Under the pieces are notes generated by a model, which saw only the letters and a program-made list of their open reading frames with translations, had not been told where the DNA came from and searched no databases. Below are positions 44,144-52,649 of a stretch of DNA of 64,000 nt, piece after piece. The stretch spans positions 3,072,001 through 3,136,000 of the forward strand of contig NZ_JAFBCL010000001.1 in NCBI RefSeq assembly GCF_016907655.1. The letters run 5' to 3'. The stretch's first letter is position 1, and each line of letters begins with the position of its first letter. Position numbers and translations under genes: made by a program. Source of the DNA: Saccharothrix algeriensis (GTDB lineage: Bacteria > Actinomycetota > Actinomycetes > Mycobacteriales > Pseudonocardiaceae).

Positions 44144-45907
44144 GTGGCGCCTCGCAGGCTCGTGGTGTGGCTCGGCGGGCTCGCCCTCGTGGCGGGCGCG
44201 GTCGTGGCGCTGCGCGGCGGGACCGCTCCCCCGCAGCCGCGCGGGCCCGACGGGTTCCTCGCCGACCGGGTCGAGCACGTCCCCGGCGACCGCTCGCCGC
44301 GGCGGCCCGCCGACCTGGTGCTGACCAGCCTGGACGGGACGAGCCTGCGCGCCGCCTGGACGGCCGCCGGCGGTGTCGCGCCCGGCGGGTTCGAGGTGCG
44401 CTGGGCGGGCCGCACCCGCCTGGTGCAGGCGACCGAGACCGAGCTGACCGACCTGCCCGCGGACGCCGGGACCGCCGTCGAGGTCCGCGCCGTCGACGAG
44501 CGGGGCCGCCGCTCGCCGCCGGCCGTGGCGCGCGCGACGCCGGCGCAGGCGCACGACCGGTCGTGGACCGAGCACCTGGCCCGGCCGCCCGACGCGCTCG
44601 ACGGCCCCGCGGCGCTGGGCCCGCGCCGGTGGCGGGTGCTCGCCCCGGGCGACGACTGCCTGGGCCTGCGCCCGCTCAACGGCAGGCGGCTGGCCGTCAC
44701 CTGCGACGCGCTGGACCTGCAGTCCAACGTCCCGCTGCGGCTGGGCGCCCCGGCCGCGGACGGCGCGGTCGGCCGGGTCGTCCTGACCACCGACGGCCCG
44801 GGCGCCGAGCACGGCGGCGAGCTGCTGGTGGCCCTGCTGCCCGAGCCGTTCCACGACCTCCCGCGCCTGGTCGAGCCCTTCCCGCCGGGTTCGGTCGTCC
44901 TGCGCGTCACCCCGCACGGCGTCAGCGTCGACGCGGGCGCGGGCGTGCCGCCCACCTCCCGGGTGGTGCCCGTCGGCGGCACCGCGCCGCCGCCGACGCC
45001 CGGCGTCCGGCACCGCTGGGAGCTGCGCGTCCTGCCCGACGCCGTGGTGGCGCTGCGGGACGGCGAGGCGCTCGCCGCGGCGGCGGTCGCCGTGCCGTGG
45101 GCGGTGGCCCGGCCGCGGTTGGCGTTCCGCGGCGCGGGCGCCGGGGTCGACGCGTTCGGCGTGGGCGGCGTGCCGGAGGAGCCCGTGCCCGCCTCGGTCG
45201 TGCGGCTCGACCCCGGTCGGGCGGGGGGCGGGGCGGTGGACCTGGGCTCCGCGGCCGCGCAGCACCTGGCCGGCGGCAGGTCGGTGCGGGTCGTCGCGTC
45301 GGTGAGCACCCCCGACTCGGCCGTCCGGGACGTCCCGGTCACGATCGGGTTCGGCGGGCGGACCGCGCCCGGCGTGCTCCTGCCGCCGGTCGGCGACGGG
45401 GCCCGGACCGGTGTGGTGCGCGCCGACTTCCCGCTGACCGACCCGGTCGCGGACACGCCGGTCCGGTTGACGGCGGCGCGCGAGGCGCTGGTCGGCGCAG
45501 CGCACCTGGTCGTGGACGAGGGCCCGGCGGCCGACCGGCGCCCGCTGCCGCGGATGACCGACCACGGGCCGCCGGCGGTCCGGCCGCCCGCGCCGGTCGT
45601 GACCGTGGTGCCCGAGACCGGCCCCGCCGACCGGGTCCCGCCCGGTGGCCGGGCGCGGGTCGTGGTGGAGCTGGCCGGGGGCGGCGAGCGCGAGGTGGCG
45701 GCGGTCGCGGCCGTCGAGGTCGACCTCGACGGGCAGCGGCTGGCGGTGCTGCCGACCGGCGGCGCGGCGGGCGGGCGGCACGAGCTCCTGGTCGACCTCG
45801 CCGGCGAGCCGGCCGGTCGGCACGCGGTGGTGGTGCGGGTGCTCCCGGTGGACCAGGGGCAAGAGGTCCGGACGGCCGAGCACCCCTTCGCGATCGGCGG
45901 GCCGTAG
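44144..45907 (+). CDS. Secreted/membrane-anchored FN3 and lectin-like domain protein, copy 1
   Basis: 587 residues from GTG 44144. A TAAAGT hexamer (44132-44137) overlapping the tyrA stop ends 6 nt before the GTG, so probably leaderless. An uncleaved-looking signal anchor (LVVWLGGLALVAGAVVAL) is followed by an FN3-like domain (about 50-135, ending VEVRAVDERGRRSPP), a jelly-roll/LamG-like domain (about 145-345, with HRWELRVLPDAVVALRDGE), and two further beta-rich modules. A paralogue follows directly. Extracellular binding role, ligand unknown. Confidence 0.7.
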   Translation: MAPRRLVVWLGGLALVAGAVVALRGGTAPPQPRGPDGFLADRVEHVPGDRSPRRPADLVLTSLDGTSLRAAWTAAGGVAPGGFEVRWAGRTRLVQATETELTDLPADAGTAVEVRAVDERGRRSPPAVARATPAQAHDRSWTEHLARPPDALDGPAALGPRRWRVLAPGDDCLGLRPLNGRRLAVTCDALDLQSNVPLRLGAPAADGAVGRVVLTTDGPGAEHGGELLVALLPEPFHDLPRLVEPFPPGSVVLRVTPHGVSVDAGAGVPPTSRVVPVGGTAPPPTPGVRHRWELRVLPDAVVALRDGEALAAAAVAVPWAVARPRLAFRGAGAGVDAFGVGGVPEEPVPASVVRLDPGRAGGGAVDLGSAAAQHLAGGRSVRVVASVSTPDSAVRDVPVTIGFGGRTAPGVLLPPVGDGARTGVVRADFPLTDPVADTPVRLTAAREALVGAAHLVVDEGPAADRRPLPRMTDHGPPAVRPPAPVVTVVPETGPADRVPPGGRARVVVELAGGGEREVAAVAAVEVDLDGQRLAVLPTGGAAGGRHELLVDLAGEPAGRHAVVVRVLPVDQGQEVRTAEHPFAIGGP

Positions 45908-45927
45908 ATCTCGGGTGCGCAACGCCC

Positions 45928-45943
45928 GGTGACCCAGGTCACC
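45928..45943. promoter_or_regulatory. Crp/GlxR-like palindrome before the second FN3-lectin gene
   Basis: GGTGACCCAGGTCACC contains a perfect GTGA-N6-TCAC core; it ends 9 bp before the TAGCTT -10 hexamer (45953-45958), a position suiting control of the leaderless gene at 45965. Confidence 0.6.
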
Positions 45944-45964
45944 CCCGCCGCCTAGCTTGGTGCC

Positions 45965-47782
45965 GTGGACCGCCGCCGGATCGCCCTCGTCGCCGCCGGC
46001 GCGGTGCTGCTCGGCGGGGTGGTGGCGGTGCTGCGGGGTGCCGGCGGGGGCGACCCGGAACCCCGGACCGCCACGTCCGCGCCGCCGCCGACCTCGCTGG
46101 CGCCGTTCGCCGCCGACGGGGTCCTGGTCCCGAGGGCGGGCGAGCCGCCGCACCGGCCGGAGGGCCTGCGGGTGACCGCCGGGCCCCGCCGGCTCCAGGT
46201 GCGGTGGTCGGGCGAGGAGGCGCCGGGCTACGAGGTGCGCTGGGGCCGCGACGGCCGGCTGGACCGCAGCAGGCTCGTCGCGCGGACCGCCACGCAGCTC
46301 GACGGGCTCGACGACGGGGCCGCCTACCGGGTGGAGGTCCGGGCGGTCGACGCGTTCGGGCAGCGCTCCGAGCCGGCGGGCGGCGAGGGCGTCCCGCGCA
46401 CGCCGGGGGTCGGCGACCTCGCGCTGGTCGACCGGTTCGACCAGCCCGACGCGCCGGACCCGGCCCGCTGGCGGTTCACGGCCGAGGACGACTGCGCCCG
46501 CGCCACCCCCGGCCGGGGCGACGACGGGGCGCGGCTGGTGATCGGCGACAACTGCGTGGCGACGGCCGCGTCGCTGCGGTCGCGCACGCCGTTCGCGCTG
46601 CGCGACGCCGACGACCTGGGCCGGGTCGTCGTGGACACCGACGCGCCCGGCGCCGACGGCGAGCTGGCCGTCGACCTGGTGCCCGGCCCGATCACCGCGG
46701 TGGGTGGCGACGGGCTGCCGCCGGGCGCGATCCGGCTGCGGGTGGCCGGCGGCAGCGGCGGGACCACCGCCGAGGTGCTGACCCCGGAGGGCACGCCGAC
46801 CACGGCGACGCGCCCGCTGCCCGCGCCGGAGCCGGGCCTGACCCACCGCTGGGAGCTGGCGCTGCGCCGCGACGGCGCGCGGGTGCTGCTGGACGGCGAG
46901 GTCGTGGCGACCAGCCCGGCGACACCGGGCTGGCGGGAGGCCACCGCGCTGGTCTCGGTGTCCGGGCGGACCGGCCGGCGGGCGGCGATCAGCCTCGTGG
47001 CGTTCGACGCCGCACCGGCCACCGCGCCCGCCGCCGCGCCGCCGCCGGACGTGCGGGTCGCGGTCGCGCCCGACGCAGCGCCGGTCACCGGCACGCCCCT
47101 GCGCGGCGTGGTGGGCGGCCAGGTGCGGATGGTCCTGCGGCACACCGACCGGTCGCCGGTCGCGCCGGGGTTCGCCCTGGCCGTCGGCGACGCGCGGGTG
47201 CCGCTGCGGCCGGCCGTGCCGGGCGCGCCGTGGCGGCCGGGCGCCGGCTACCCCGTGGTGGCCGACGTGCCGGCCTCGGCGCTGGTCCTGGTCGACGGCC
47301 GGCTGCCGGTCACGGTGGTGACCGGCCTGCCGGTGCGGGCCACCCACGTCGACTTGGAGCTGACGCCCGCGCCCGGCGCGCCGCCCGCGCCGCGGCGCAC
47401 CGCCGGCGACCCGCCGGCGAACGGCCCGGAGCCGGACCTCGCCCGGGTCGTGGGGACGGTGCTCGACGCCGGCGGTCGCCCGGTGCCCGAGGGCTCGCCG
47501 GTCCCGCGCGGCCGGGTGGTGTTCGACCTGACCCTGGACGGCCGGTCGGGGGAGCGCGGCGCGGGCCTGGCCGGGCTGGCCGGGTTCACCGTGCGGCTGG
47601 ACGACGAGCGGATCGCGACCGTGCCGACGGACCTGGGCGGGCCGGGCGTCGCCGGGTCGTTCCGGCTGGCCCTGGACACCGGCGGGCTGTCCGCCGGGCC
47701 GCACACGATCGAGGTCCGCCTCTACGGCGCCGCCGCGGACGTCCGGCCGTCGTCGGCGTTCGTGTCGTTCTTCCTGAGCTGA
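45965..47782 (+). CDS. Secreted/membrane-anchored FN3 and lectin-like domain protein, copy 2
   Basis: 605 residues from GTG 45965, 6 nt after TAGCTT (leaderless). Same plan as the preceding gene: N-terminal membrane anchor (IALVAAGAVLLGGVVAVL), Pro/Thr linker, FN3-like domain (about 62-145, ending VEVRAVDAFGQRSEPA), lectin/LamG-like domain (about 150-355, HRWELALRRDGARVLLDGEV) and C-terminal Ig-like modules. Local similarity is clear but diverged, so the duplication is old. Possibly binds polysaccharide outside the cell. Not a recognised named family. Confidence 0.7.
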   Translation: MDRRRIALVAAGAVLLGGVVAVLRGAGGGDPEPRTATSAPPPTSLAPFAADGVLVPRAGEPPHRPEGLRVTAGPRRLQVRWSGEEAPGYEVRWGRDGRLDRSRLVARTATQLDGLDDGAAYRVEVRAVDAFGQRSEPAGGEGVPRTPGVGDLALVDRFDQPDAPDPARWRFTAEDDCARATPGRGDDGARLVIGDNCVATAASLRSRTPFALRDADDLGRVVVDTDAPGADGELAVDLVPGPITAVGGDGLPPGAIRLRVAGGSGGTTAEVLTPEGTPTTATRPLPAPEPGLTHRWELALRRDGARVLLDGEVVATSPATPGWREATALVSVSGRTGRRAAISLVAFDAAPATAPAAAPPPDVRVAVAPDAAPVTGTPLRGVVGGQVRMVLRHTDRSPVAPGFALAVGDARVPLRPAVPGAPWRPGAGYPVVADVPASALVLVDGRLPVTVVTGLPVRATHVDLELTPAPGAPPAPRRTAGDPPANGPEPDLARVVGTVLDAGGRPVPEGSPVPRGRVVFDLTLDGRSGERGAGLAGLAGFTVRLDDERIATVPTDLGGPGVAGSFRLALDTGGLSAGPHTIEVRLYGAAADVRPSSAFVSFFLS

Positions 47783-47806
47783 CTTCCCGGGCCGACTTCC
47801 CGGGCC
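47781..47806. repeat. Two tandem 13-bp units after the FN3-lectin pair
   Basis: GACTTCCCGGGCC occurs twice in direct succession straddling the stop codon, with a degraded third copy after it. Palindromic CCCGGG core; may serve termination between convergent genes. Confidence 0.5.
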
Positions 47807-47848
47807 GACGCTCCCCGGGCCGGTGCCGACGCGCCCGCGCGCCCCGCG

Positions 47849-48472
47849 TCAGATGCGCTGCGCGACGCCCGGGTAGTCGACCACCAGGCCGGTCTTGTCG
47901 ACCGTGATGTCCTGCTGGAAGTCGCCGCTCTCGAACGACACCACGGACTGCCGCTCCCCCACCGACACCGTCCGGTACCGCTGCCGCACCAGGCGCACCG
48001 AGAGGTCCGGCAGCGTCACGTGGACGACCGGCAGCTCGTGCTCGCCCGGTTCGTCCTGGAGGCGGAGGCGGCGGATCGGGATGGCGTTGAACAGCACGGC
48101 GAACTGCACGTCCACGTCCACCGCGCCGTCGAAGTCGGCGCGCTCGGCGCCCTGGCCGTGGTCGACCAGCCAGACGCCCTCGGACGAGCGGGACACCGAG
48201 ACCTGGCGCTCCTCGGACACCGTCGCCGTGCGCAGCAGCAGGCGGGTCACCGCGCCGGTCTCGCCGACGGAGACCTCGAACGACCCGCTGAACTGCTCGT
48301 CCGGGCCCGCCGTCACCAGCCGGCCGGAGGCCCGCAGCTTGCGCTCGGACAGCAGGAAGCGGACCTGCTCCAGCCGCGGCACGGAGTAGCCCTGCCACGT
48401 GACGATCTGCGCGGACGGCGAGCGGGCCTCACCGGGCCGGCCGGCCCGCTCCGCCGTGTCGGCCGAGTTCAC
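47849..48472 (-). CDS. Glycolipid-binding-family protein (PF06475-like)
   Basis: 207 residues from GTG 48472, overlapping the upstream small gene by 4 bp (GTGA). The segment VDVDVQFAVLFNAIPIRRLR with upstream WLVDHG and later VVHVTLPDLSVRLVRQRY follows the putative glycolipid-binding family (TNxLPIRRL motif), a beta-rich lipocalin-like or SRPBCC-like fold. There is no signal peptide; a ~25-residue disordered N terminus precedes the domain. Coupling to a 57-residue acidic helical protein is unusual and may indicate a complex. Confidence 0.75.
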   Translation of the reverse strand: MNSADTAERAGRPGEARSPSAQIVTWQGYSVPRLEQVRFLLSERKLRASGRLVTAGPDEQFSGSFEVSVGETGAVTRLLLRTATVSEERQVSVSRSSEGVWLVDHGQGAERADFDGAVDVDVQFAVLFNAIPIRRLRLQDEPGEHELPVVHVTLPDLSVRLVRQRYRTVSVGERQSVVSFESGDFQQDITVDKTGLVVDYPGVAQRI

Positions 48473-48642
48473 TGCCCACCCGGGAGGATGTCCTTGACCT
48501 TCTCGGCCACCGACTCGACCTGCTCCTCGTGCCCGAACCGGCCGGCGAGGAAACCGGCCGCCGCGTCGATGCCCTGGTCCACCTTCTCGTGGTTCTCCTC
48601 CAGCAGCTCGGACGCCTTGTTCCTGATCTCGTCGAAGTTCAT
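48469..48642 (-). CDS. 57-residue acidic helical protein, MT0933-like antitoxin type
   Basis: Start ATG 48642; GGAG-containing sequence lies 8-12 nt upstream. The protein begins MNFDEIRNKASELLEENHEK and ends VAEKVKDILPGGQ: two amphipathic helices, no cysteine, strongly acidic. Similar short actinobacterial proteins are annotated as MT0933-like antitoxins, though toxin partners are often not shown. Its stop is interlocked with the start of the glycolipid-binding-family gene, which is not a known toxin. Confidence 0.65.
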   Translation of the reverse strand: MNFDEIRNKASELLEENHEKVDQGIDAAAGFLAGRFGHEEQVESVAEKVKDILPGGQ

Positions 48643-48733
48643 GGTGCTCCCTCGCGCTCCAGACGGAGGCTACCCGAACCGCCCCCGCGTCCCCAGCGGC
48701 TCACCACGCTACCCGGCGGGCCGCCCCGCGCCA

Positions 48734-48801
48734 CCGGCACCGGACGCGCGACGGCCCCCTCGGAAGGCGTTCCGAGGGGGCCGTCGCGCGTCCGGTGCCG
48801 G
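48734..48801. terminator. Perfect 32-bp stem terminator
   Basis: 48734-48765 is fully complementary to 48770-48801, with a GGCG loop: an exceptionally long uninterrupted stem 18 bp after the surface-protein gene. It terminates leftward transcription and insulates the next leftward operon, whose promoter must lie in 48643-48733. Confidence 0.85.
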
Positions 48802-48818
48802 CCCGGGGGCCGGTGGGA

Positions 48819-50075
48819 TCAGGCGGTCTTCTTGCGCCGCACGACGATCATCGCCGCGACGCCGGCGCCGAGCAGGCCCAGGCCGATCAGCAGCGGCACG
48901 AAGATCGAGGCGCCGGTCGACGCCAGGTCGTCCTCACCGCCACCCGCGCCGGGGGCCGGCACGTCGTTGGTCGTCGTGGTGGTCGGCGCGGCCTCGGTCG
49001 TCGTGGTGGTGGTCGTGGTCGTGGCCGAGGCGGGGGACGAGGAGGTCGTCGGCTTGGCGCCCTCGACCCACTTGACCTTCGCCTGGTCCTTGGCGTCCAT
49101 CTTCGCCGGCTTGGCGATCACGAGCGACTGGGTCTTCTTGTTGCGGTCGCTGGAGACGAACAGCCGGCCGTGGCGCACCTCGGCGGTGGCGCGGACGGTG
49201 AACTCGACCTCGGAGGGCTCGACGCCCTCGGCCACCTTGACGAAGACCTCGCTGATCTTCTGCTCGGCGGCGACCTTCACGTCACCCCGCTGCTCGACGA
49301 GGTTCAGCTCCTTGCCGTCCCGGTCGGTGAAGGTGACGCCCTCGGGCAGCTCCGCCTCGACGAAGACCTCGTCGGCCGACGTCTTGACGGTGAACGGGCC
49401 GATCAGCCTGCCGTCGGCGGCGCCCTCCAGCAGCTTCGGGTCGACCGACAGGGTCGGGGCCGGCTCCTGGTCGACGCCGACGTTGATGGCCGGGTCGGTC
49501 AGCCGCTTGTAGACGGCGACCACGTCCGCGTCGGCGCCCTCGGGCTCGATGCTGGCGTCGGCCAGGTCGAGGTCGATCCCGTCGGTGTAGTGCCAGATCG
49601 CGGCCTGCGTGCCCGCGATGAAGGCGCTCTTCTTGACACCGGCGAGGTTGAACGCCTGCTGCGCCTGCGCCAGGTCCAGCTTCGGGTAGCTGTTGTGCAG
49701 GATCCAGTTCACGTACTTGGCGTTGGCCGTGAACTTCGTGTCCGGGTTCGGGTGCTGGTCCCACGGCACCTCCTTGAGGGGGGTGTTGTCCTCAAGGGGG
49801 GTCGGCAGCTCGACGCAGTACGCCGTGGCGGTCTGGTCCTTGCCGGCCTCGTTGATGCGCAGGCCGATCAGCTCGGTGTTGAACGCCTCGCCACCCTTGT
49901 CCGTCTTGAGGCGCTTGCCGTCCTTGTTCAGGTGCAGCCCGATGCCCTGCTCGTCGGCACCGGGGTGCGGCCTGACCTCCACCGCGTCGGCGGCGGCGGG
50001 CAGGGCGGACAGGAACACGAGGGAGGCGCCGAGGACCGCAGCCCCCATGCGCTTCAGGGTCGACCGGGGTGCCAT
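48819..50075 (-). CDS. Cys-Gln thioester (TQXA) surface protein with LAxTG sorting signal
   Basis: 418 residues from ATG 50075 (AAGGAGAAAC upstream). Signal peptide ends near AAAD (30). A thioester adhesin domain follows with Cys87 (AYCVEL) and Gln157 in GTQAAIWHYTDG, the pair that forms an internal thioester able to bind host or substrate amines. Then a beta-rich stalk, a Thr-rich cell-wall spacer (runs of Thr around 335-360), LASTG at 384-388 as class E sortase motif, a hydrophobic helix and RRKK tail. Covalently wall-anchored protein; no sortase gene in the window. Confidence 0.92.
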   Translation of the reverse strand: MAPRSTLKRMGAAVLGASLVFLSALPAAADAVEVRPHPGADEQGIGLHLNKDGKRLKTDKGGEAFNTELIGLRINEAGKDQTATAYCVELPTPLEDNTPLKEVPWDQHPNPDTKFTANAKYVNWILHNSYPKLDLAQAQQAFNLAGVKKSAFIAGTQAAIWHYTDGIDLDLADASIEPEGADADVVAVYKRLTDPAINVGVDQEPAPTLSVDPKLLEGAADGRLIGPFTVKTSADEVFVEAELPEGVTFTDRDGKELNLVEQRGDVKVAAEQKISEVFVKVAEGVEPSEVEFTVRATAEVRHGRLFVSSDRNKKTQSLVIAKPAKMDAKDQAKVKWVEGAKPTTSSSPASATTTTTTTTTEAAPTTTTTNDVPAPGAGGGEDDLASTGASIFVPLLIGLGLLGAGVAAMIVVRRKKTA

Positions 50076-50449
50076 GTTTCTCCTTGAGGCTTCGCGGGTA
50101 GCCCGATGATTTAGTCCAAGGCGGCGGTCCGTGTCGAATCCGGCCGGACCGCAGGTACAGGGGGAACCGACACCGAATCGACAGGAATCGGCGGAACACT
50201 ATCCGATCGGGTTACCACGGAACGGTGACGGGCGATCCGGCTGGTCACAGGCGTCGGAGCAGCCACAACGCCGTCGGACAGTCCGAAGTGGATGATCGAA
50301 CCACGGCGTCACCTGGTTGCGCAGCCCGCCGAATGGCCGTTTCGACGGGCGGCGAACGGCCGCAACCGACCGGATCGACGCGGAGTTACCGCAGGTCAGA
50401 GCGGGTATGTCGCAGACAACGTCCGAATAGCGTCGGCAAACCGACGCCA
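50076..50449. other. 374-bp intergenic region without a recognisable gene
   Basis: Holds the leftward promoter of the surface-protein gene. Open frames here have poor codon quality and no ribosome sites. A weak GGCCGTT/AACGGCC hairpin lies at 50334-50361. GC content is somewhat lower than in genes. Nothing else stands out. Confidence 0.6.
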
Positions 50450-50467
50450 CACCGTTGTGAAACGGTG
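50450..50467 (-). terminator. Terminator of the C5 methyltransferase gene
   Basis: CACCGTT (50450-50456) and AACGGTG (50461-50467) with a 4-nt loop, immediately past the stop codon. Confidence 0.55.
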
Positions 50468-50469
50468 AT

Positions 50470-51681
50470 CTAGGCGACCAGCTCGGCCGCCGCCACCGGG
50501 CGGATGTCCCCCACGCGCAGCGACGTCCCGGGCAGGCACAGGTCCTTCGCCGTGGGCGGCTGACCGGCCAGGATCCACTTGCACAGTGCCGCCAACTGGT
50601 AAGACACCAACGGGGGAACAGCATCACCCAGATGTCGGTAGGCATTTCCGATGATCGAGACGTCGAACCGGAACCTGCGCGGGAACCCCTGCAGCAGCGC
50701 CATCTCCCGCACCGTGCACAGCCGGTCCTGCTCGGGGTGCGCGTACCGGCCGTTGCCGACGTGCCCGCACTCCCGCTTGATGGTCCGCGCCGGCTCGTCC
50801 CACCACATGCGCCCGTAGACGTCCGGGTGCGAGCCCCACTTGCCGTCCTCGATGATCTTGCGCTGCGCCGGGTTCAGCAGCTGCTCGGCGGGCGAGCCGA
50901 CCAGGTCGCCCCACGACCCGCCGTCGGCCGGTATGGCCCGCATCCGGTCCAGCGACCGGCCGTGCCGGAACGACGGCGACACGTGCATCGGGTCCTCGGC
51001 GTCGACCTCGCCCGCCACCACCGGCGGCAGCTTGCCGATGGCGCGCCGCACCGTCACCGCGCCCGGCCGCACCTCCCAGCCCGACCACAGGTCGTCCAGG
51101 GTGCGCAGCGGGACGCCCGAGTCCACCGCGACCACCACCGCGCGCTCCCGCAGCTGCGGGAGCCCGAACCGGGACAGCATGTGCGAGGAGGCGGCCACCT
51201 CGTAGCCGAGTTCGAGCAGCTGGTCGACCAGCCCCTCCAGGTGGTGCCGCTGCTTGCCCTTCACCAGCTCGCGGGCGTTCTCCAGCAGCATGACGCGGGG
51301 GCGCAGCTCCGCCACGTACGCCGCCACCCGCCCGACCAGCGAGTTGCGCGGGTCGTCGCGCAGGTGGTTCGCGGCGGTGATGCGGGTGAAGCCCGAGCAC
51401 GGCGGGCACGCCACCAGCACGTCCAGCTCGCCCCGCCGCAGCCCCCACACCTCGCGCAGCACCGCCGGGTCGAGCCGGCCCAGGTCCACCTGGAGCGGGT
51501 CGACGCCGATGTTGTGCCGGTAGGTCCCGTTGCAGCGCAACGATCCCAGCCGCGACGACGGCTTGCCGATCTGCGCGTCCGCCGCGCCCACGACCGTGAA
51601 GTCCCGGTGCGCTTGGAACCCCAGGCTCATGCCGCCGGCACCGGAGAAGAGGTCGACGACCTTGTAGGTGGGTCCACGCAC
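50470..51681 (-). CDS. DNA (cytosine-5) methyltransferase, apparently orphan
   Basis: 403 residues from GTG 51681. C5-methyltransferase motifs in order: I (DLFSGAGGMSLGF, 10-22), IV with catalytic Cys95 (CPPCSGF), VI (LENARELV, Glu134), VIII-like (LPQLRERAVVVAVD), then a target-recognition region, and IX/X (IIGNAYRHLGDAVPPLVSYQ). No restriction nuclease, Vsr or specificity subunit is adjacent, so it may be a regulatory or anti-restriction methylase. Divergent from the HEAT-like gene at 51823. Target sequence unknown. The longer open frame upstream is a shadow. Confidence 0.93.
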   Translation of the reverse strand: MRGPTYKVVDLFSGAGGMSLGFQAHRDFTVVGAADAQIGKPSSRLGSLRCNGTYRHNIGVDPLQVDLGRLDPAVLREVWGLRRGELDVLVACPPCSGFTRITAANHLRDDPRNSLVGRVAAYVAELRPRVMLLENARELVKGKQRHHLEGLVDQLLELGYEVAASSHMLSRFGLPQLRERAVVVAVDSGVPLRTLDDLWSGWEVRPGAVTVRRAIGKLPPVVAGEVDAEDPMHVSPSFRHGRSLDRMRAIPADGGSWGDLVGSPAEQLLNPAQRKIIEDGKWGSHPDVYGRMWWDEPARTIKRECGHVGNGRYAHPEQDRLCTVREMALLQGFPRRFRFDVSIIGNAYRHLGDAVPPLVSYQLAALCKWILAGQPPTAKDLCLPGTSLRVGDIRPVAAAELVA

Positions 51682-51822
51682 GCCGGTGATCGTACGAGGT
51701 CCCGCGGACCCGCCAGGACCGGCTTCGCCGCCGCGCGCGCCAGGCACGGGCCGGGTGACGTCGCGCGGTCCGCGCCGTGCCGCTGCGGCACCCGGCGGGC
51801 GCCATCCCGTAGCTTCCCCGGC

Positions 51823-52569
51823 ATGGAGCTGCCACCCGCCTGGCAACGGCCGGATCCGTTGCGCGGCTTGGAGAAGGTGTCCTGGGCCGAACTGTCCCAC
51901 GGCGCGGGCGTGGGCGACCTCCTGCGCCGGACGGCGGAGGGGGACCTGGACGCCTGCGCGCAGCTGGAGAGACGCCTGCTGGACGAGGACACGGTCTCCG
52001 AGGCGACCTGCCACGCCGTGCCGTTCCTGGCCGGGCTGGGCGCGAGCTACAAGGTGGCGGGCGCGGTGCGCGATCGGGTGATCTTCCTGCTCGCCGCGAC
52101 GGCGCTGGCGAGCGCGGGCTTCACCGAGGACGGCAAGCGCACCCGCCGCCACTGGAACCCGCTGGGCCGCGAACTCCCCCGCCTCCCACCGGACTGGATC
52201 ACCCACACCCGCTACGCCGTCGCCAAGAACGCGCCGAAGGTGTTCGACGCGCTGGTGGGCGCGGAGGTGGCGTGCTCGATGGCGCTGGCGATCGCCGTTC
52301 CCGAGGTCGCGCCCAAGCACGTCGTGGACGTGGCGCAGGGCATCGCTTTCGGTGGCACGCACCCGGAGGCGCTGGTGGAGGCCGCGTGCGTGGCGCTGCA
52401 CCTGATGCTCGGCGAGGCGGTCGACGCGGCTTGGGTGCACGCCCTCGCCCAGGCCGATCCGGACCTGCGGCGGTCCTACGCGAACGGCGGCTACCCGACC
52501 CACCAACCACCGGTCGTGACCGCTCAGTTGATGGGTTACCACTACGCCTTCCTCGCCGCTTACGGTTAG
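51823..52569 (+). CDS. Uncharacterised HEAT-like helical protein divergent from the C5 methylase
   Basis: 248 residues from ATG 51823. TAGCTT (51810-51815) ends 7 nt before the ATG and there is no Shine-Dalgarno sequence: likely leaderless. The start (PDPLRGLEKVSWAELSHGAG followed by ACHAV-type CHAVPFLAGLGA) follows a widespread actinobacterial pattern of HEAT-repeat proteins of unknown function; the rest is helical with no catalytic motif seen, including no PD-(D/E)xK. Cysteines are few. Its stop is followed by the palindrome region. Confidence 0.65.
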   Translation: MELPPAWQRPDPLRGLEKVSWAELSHGAGVGDLLRRTAEGDLDACAQLERRLLDEDTVSEATCHAVPFLAGLGASYKVAGAVRDRVIFLLAATALASAGFTEDGKRTRRHWNPLGRELPRLPPDWITHTRYAVAKNAPKVFDALVGAEVACSMALAIAVPEVAPKHVVDVAQGIAFGGTHPEALVEAACVALHLMLGEAVDAAWVHALAQADPDLRRSYANGGYPTHQPPVVTAQLMGYHYAFLAAYG

Positions 52570-52649
52570 CGCCCAGGAGGTGGACCGCAGCCAGGCCGTT
52601 CACGGTTCGCAGCTTTTGGGTTTGCACGCCCCGTGCAGAACGATCGCTT

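Noticed and set aside
42674..47704. 1676-codon open frame on the minus strand
   Set aside because: It is antisense to the M20 amidohydrolase, tyrA and the two FN3-lectin genes; its Arg/Pro/Gly/His-rich composition and lack of any domain are typical of shadows in very GC-rich DNA.
43843..47907. 1354-codon open frame on the plus strand
   Set aside because: Same-strand, other-phase shadow of the FN3-lectin genes, with Arg/Gly/Ala-rich composition and no start context.
50199..50645. 148-codon minus-strand ORF in front of the surface-protein gene
   Set aside because: Starts inside the C5 methylase gene in another frame, is rich in Arg/Trp/Cys and has no ribosome site.
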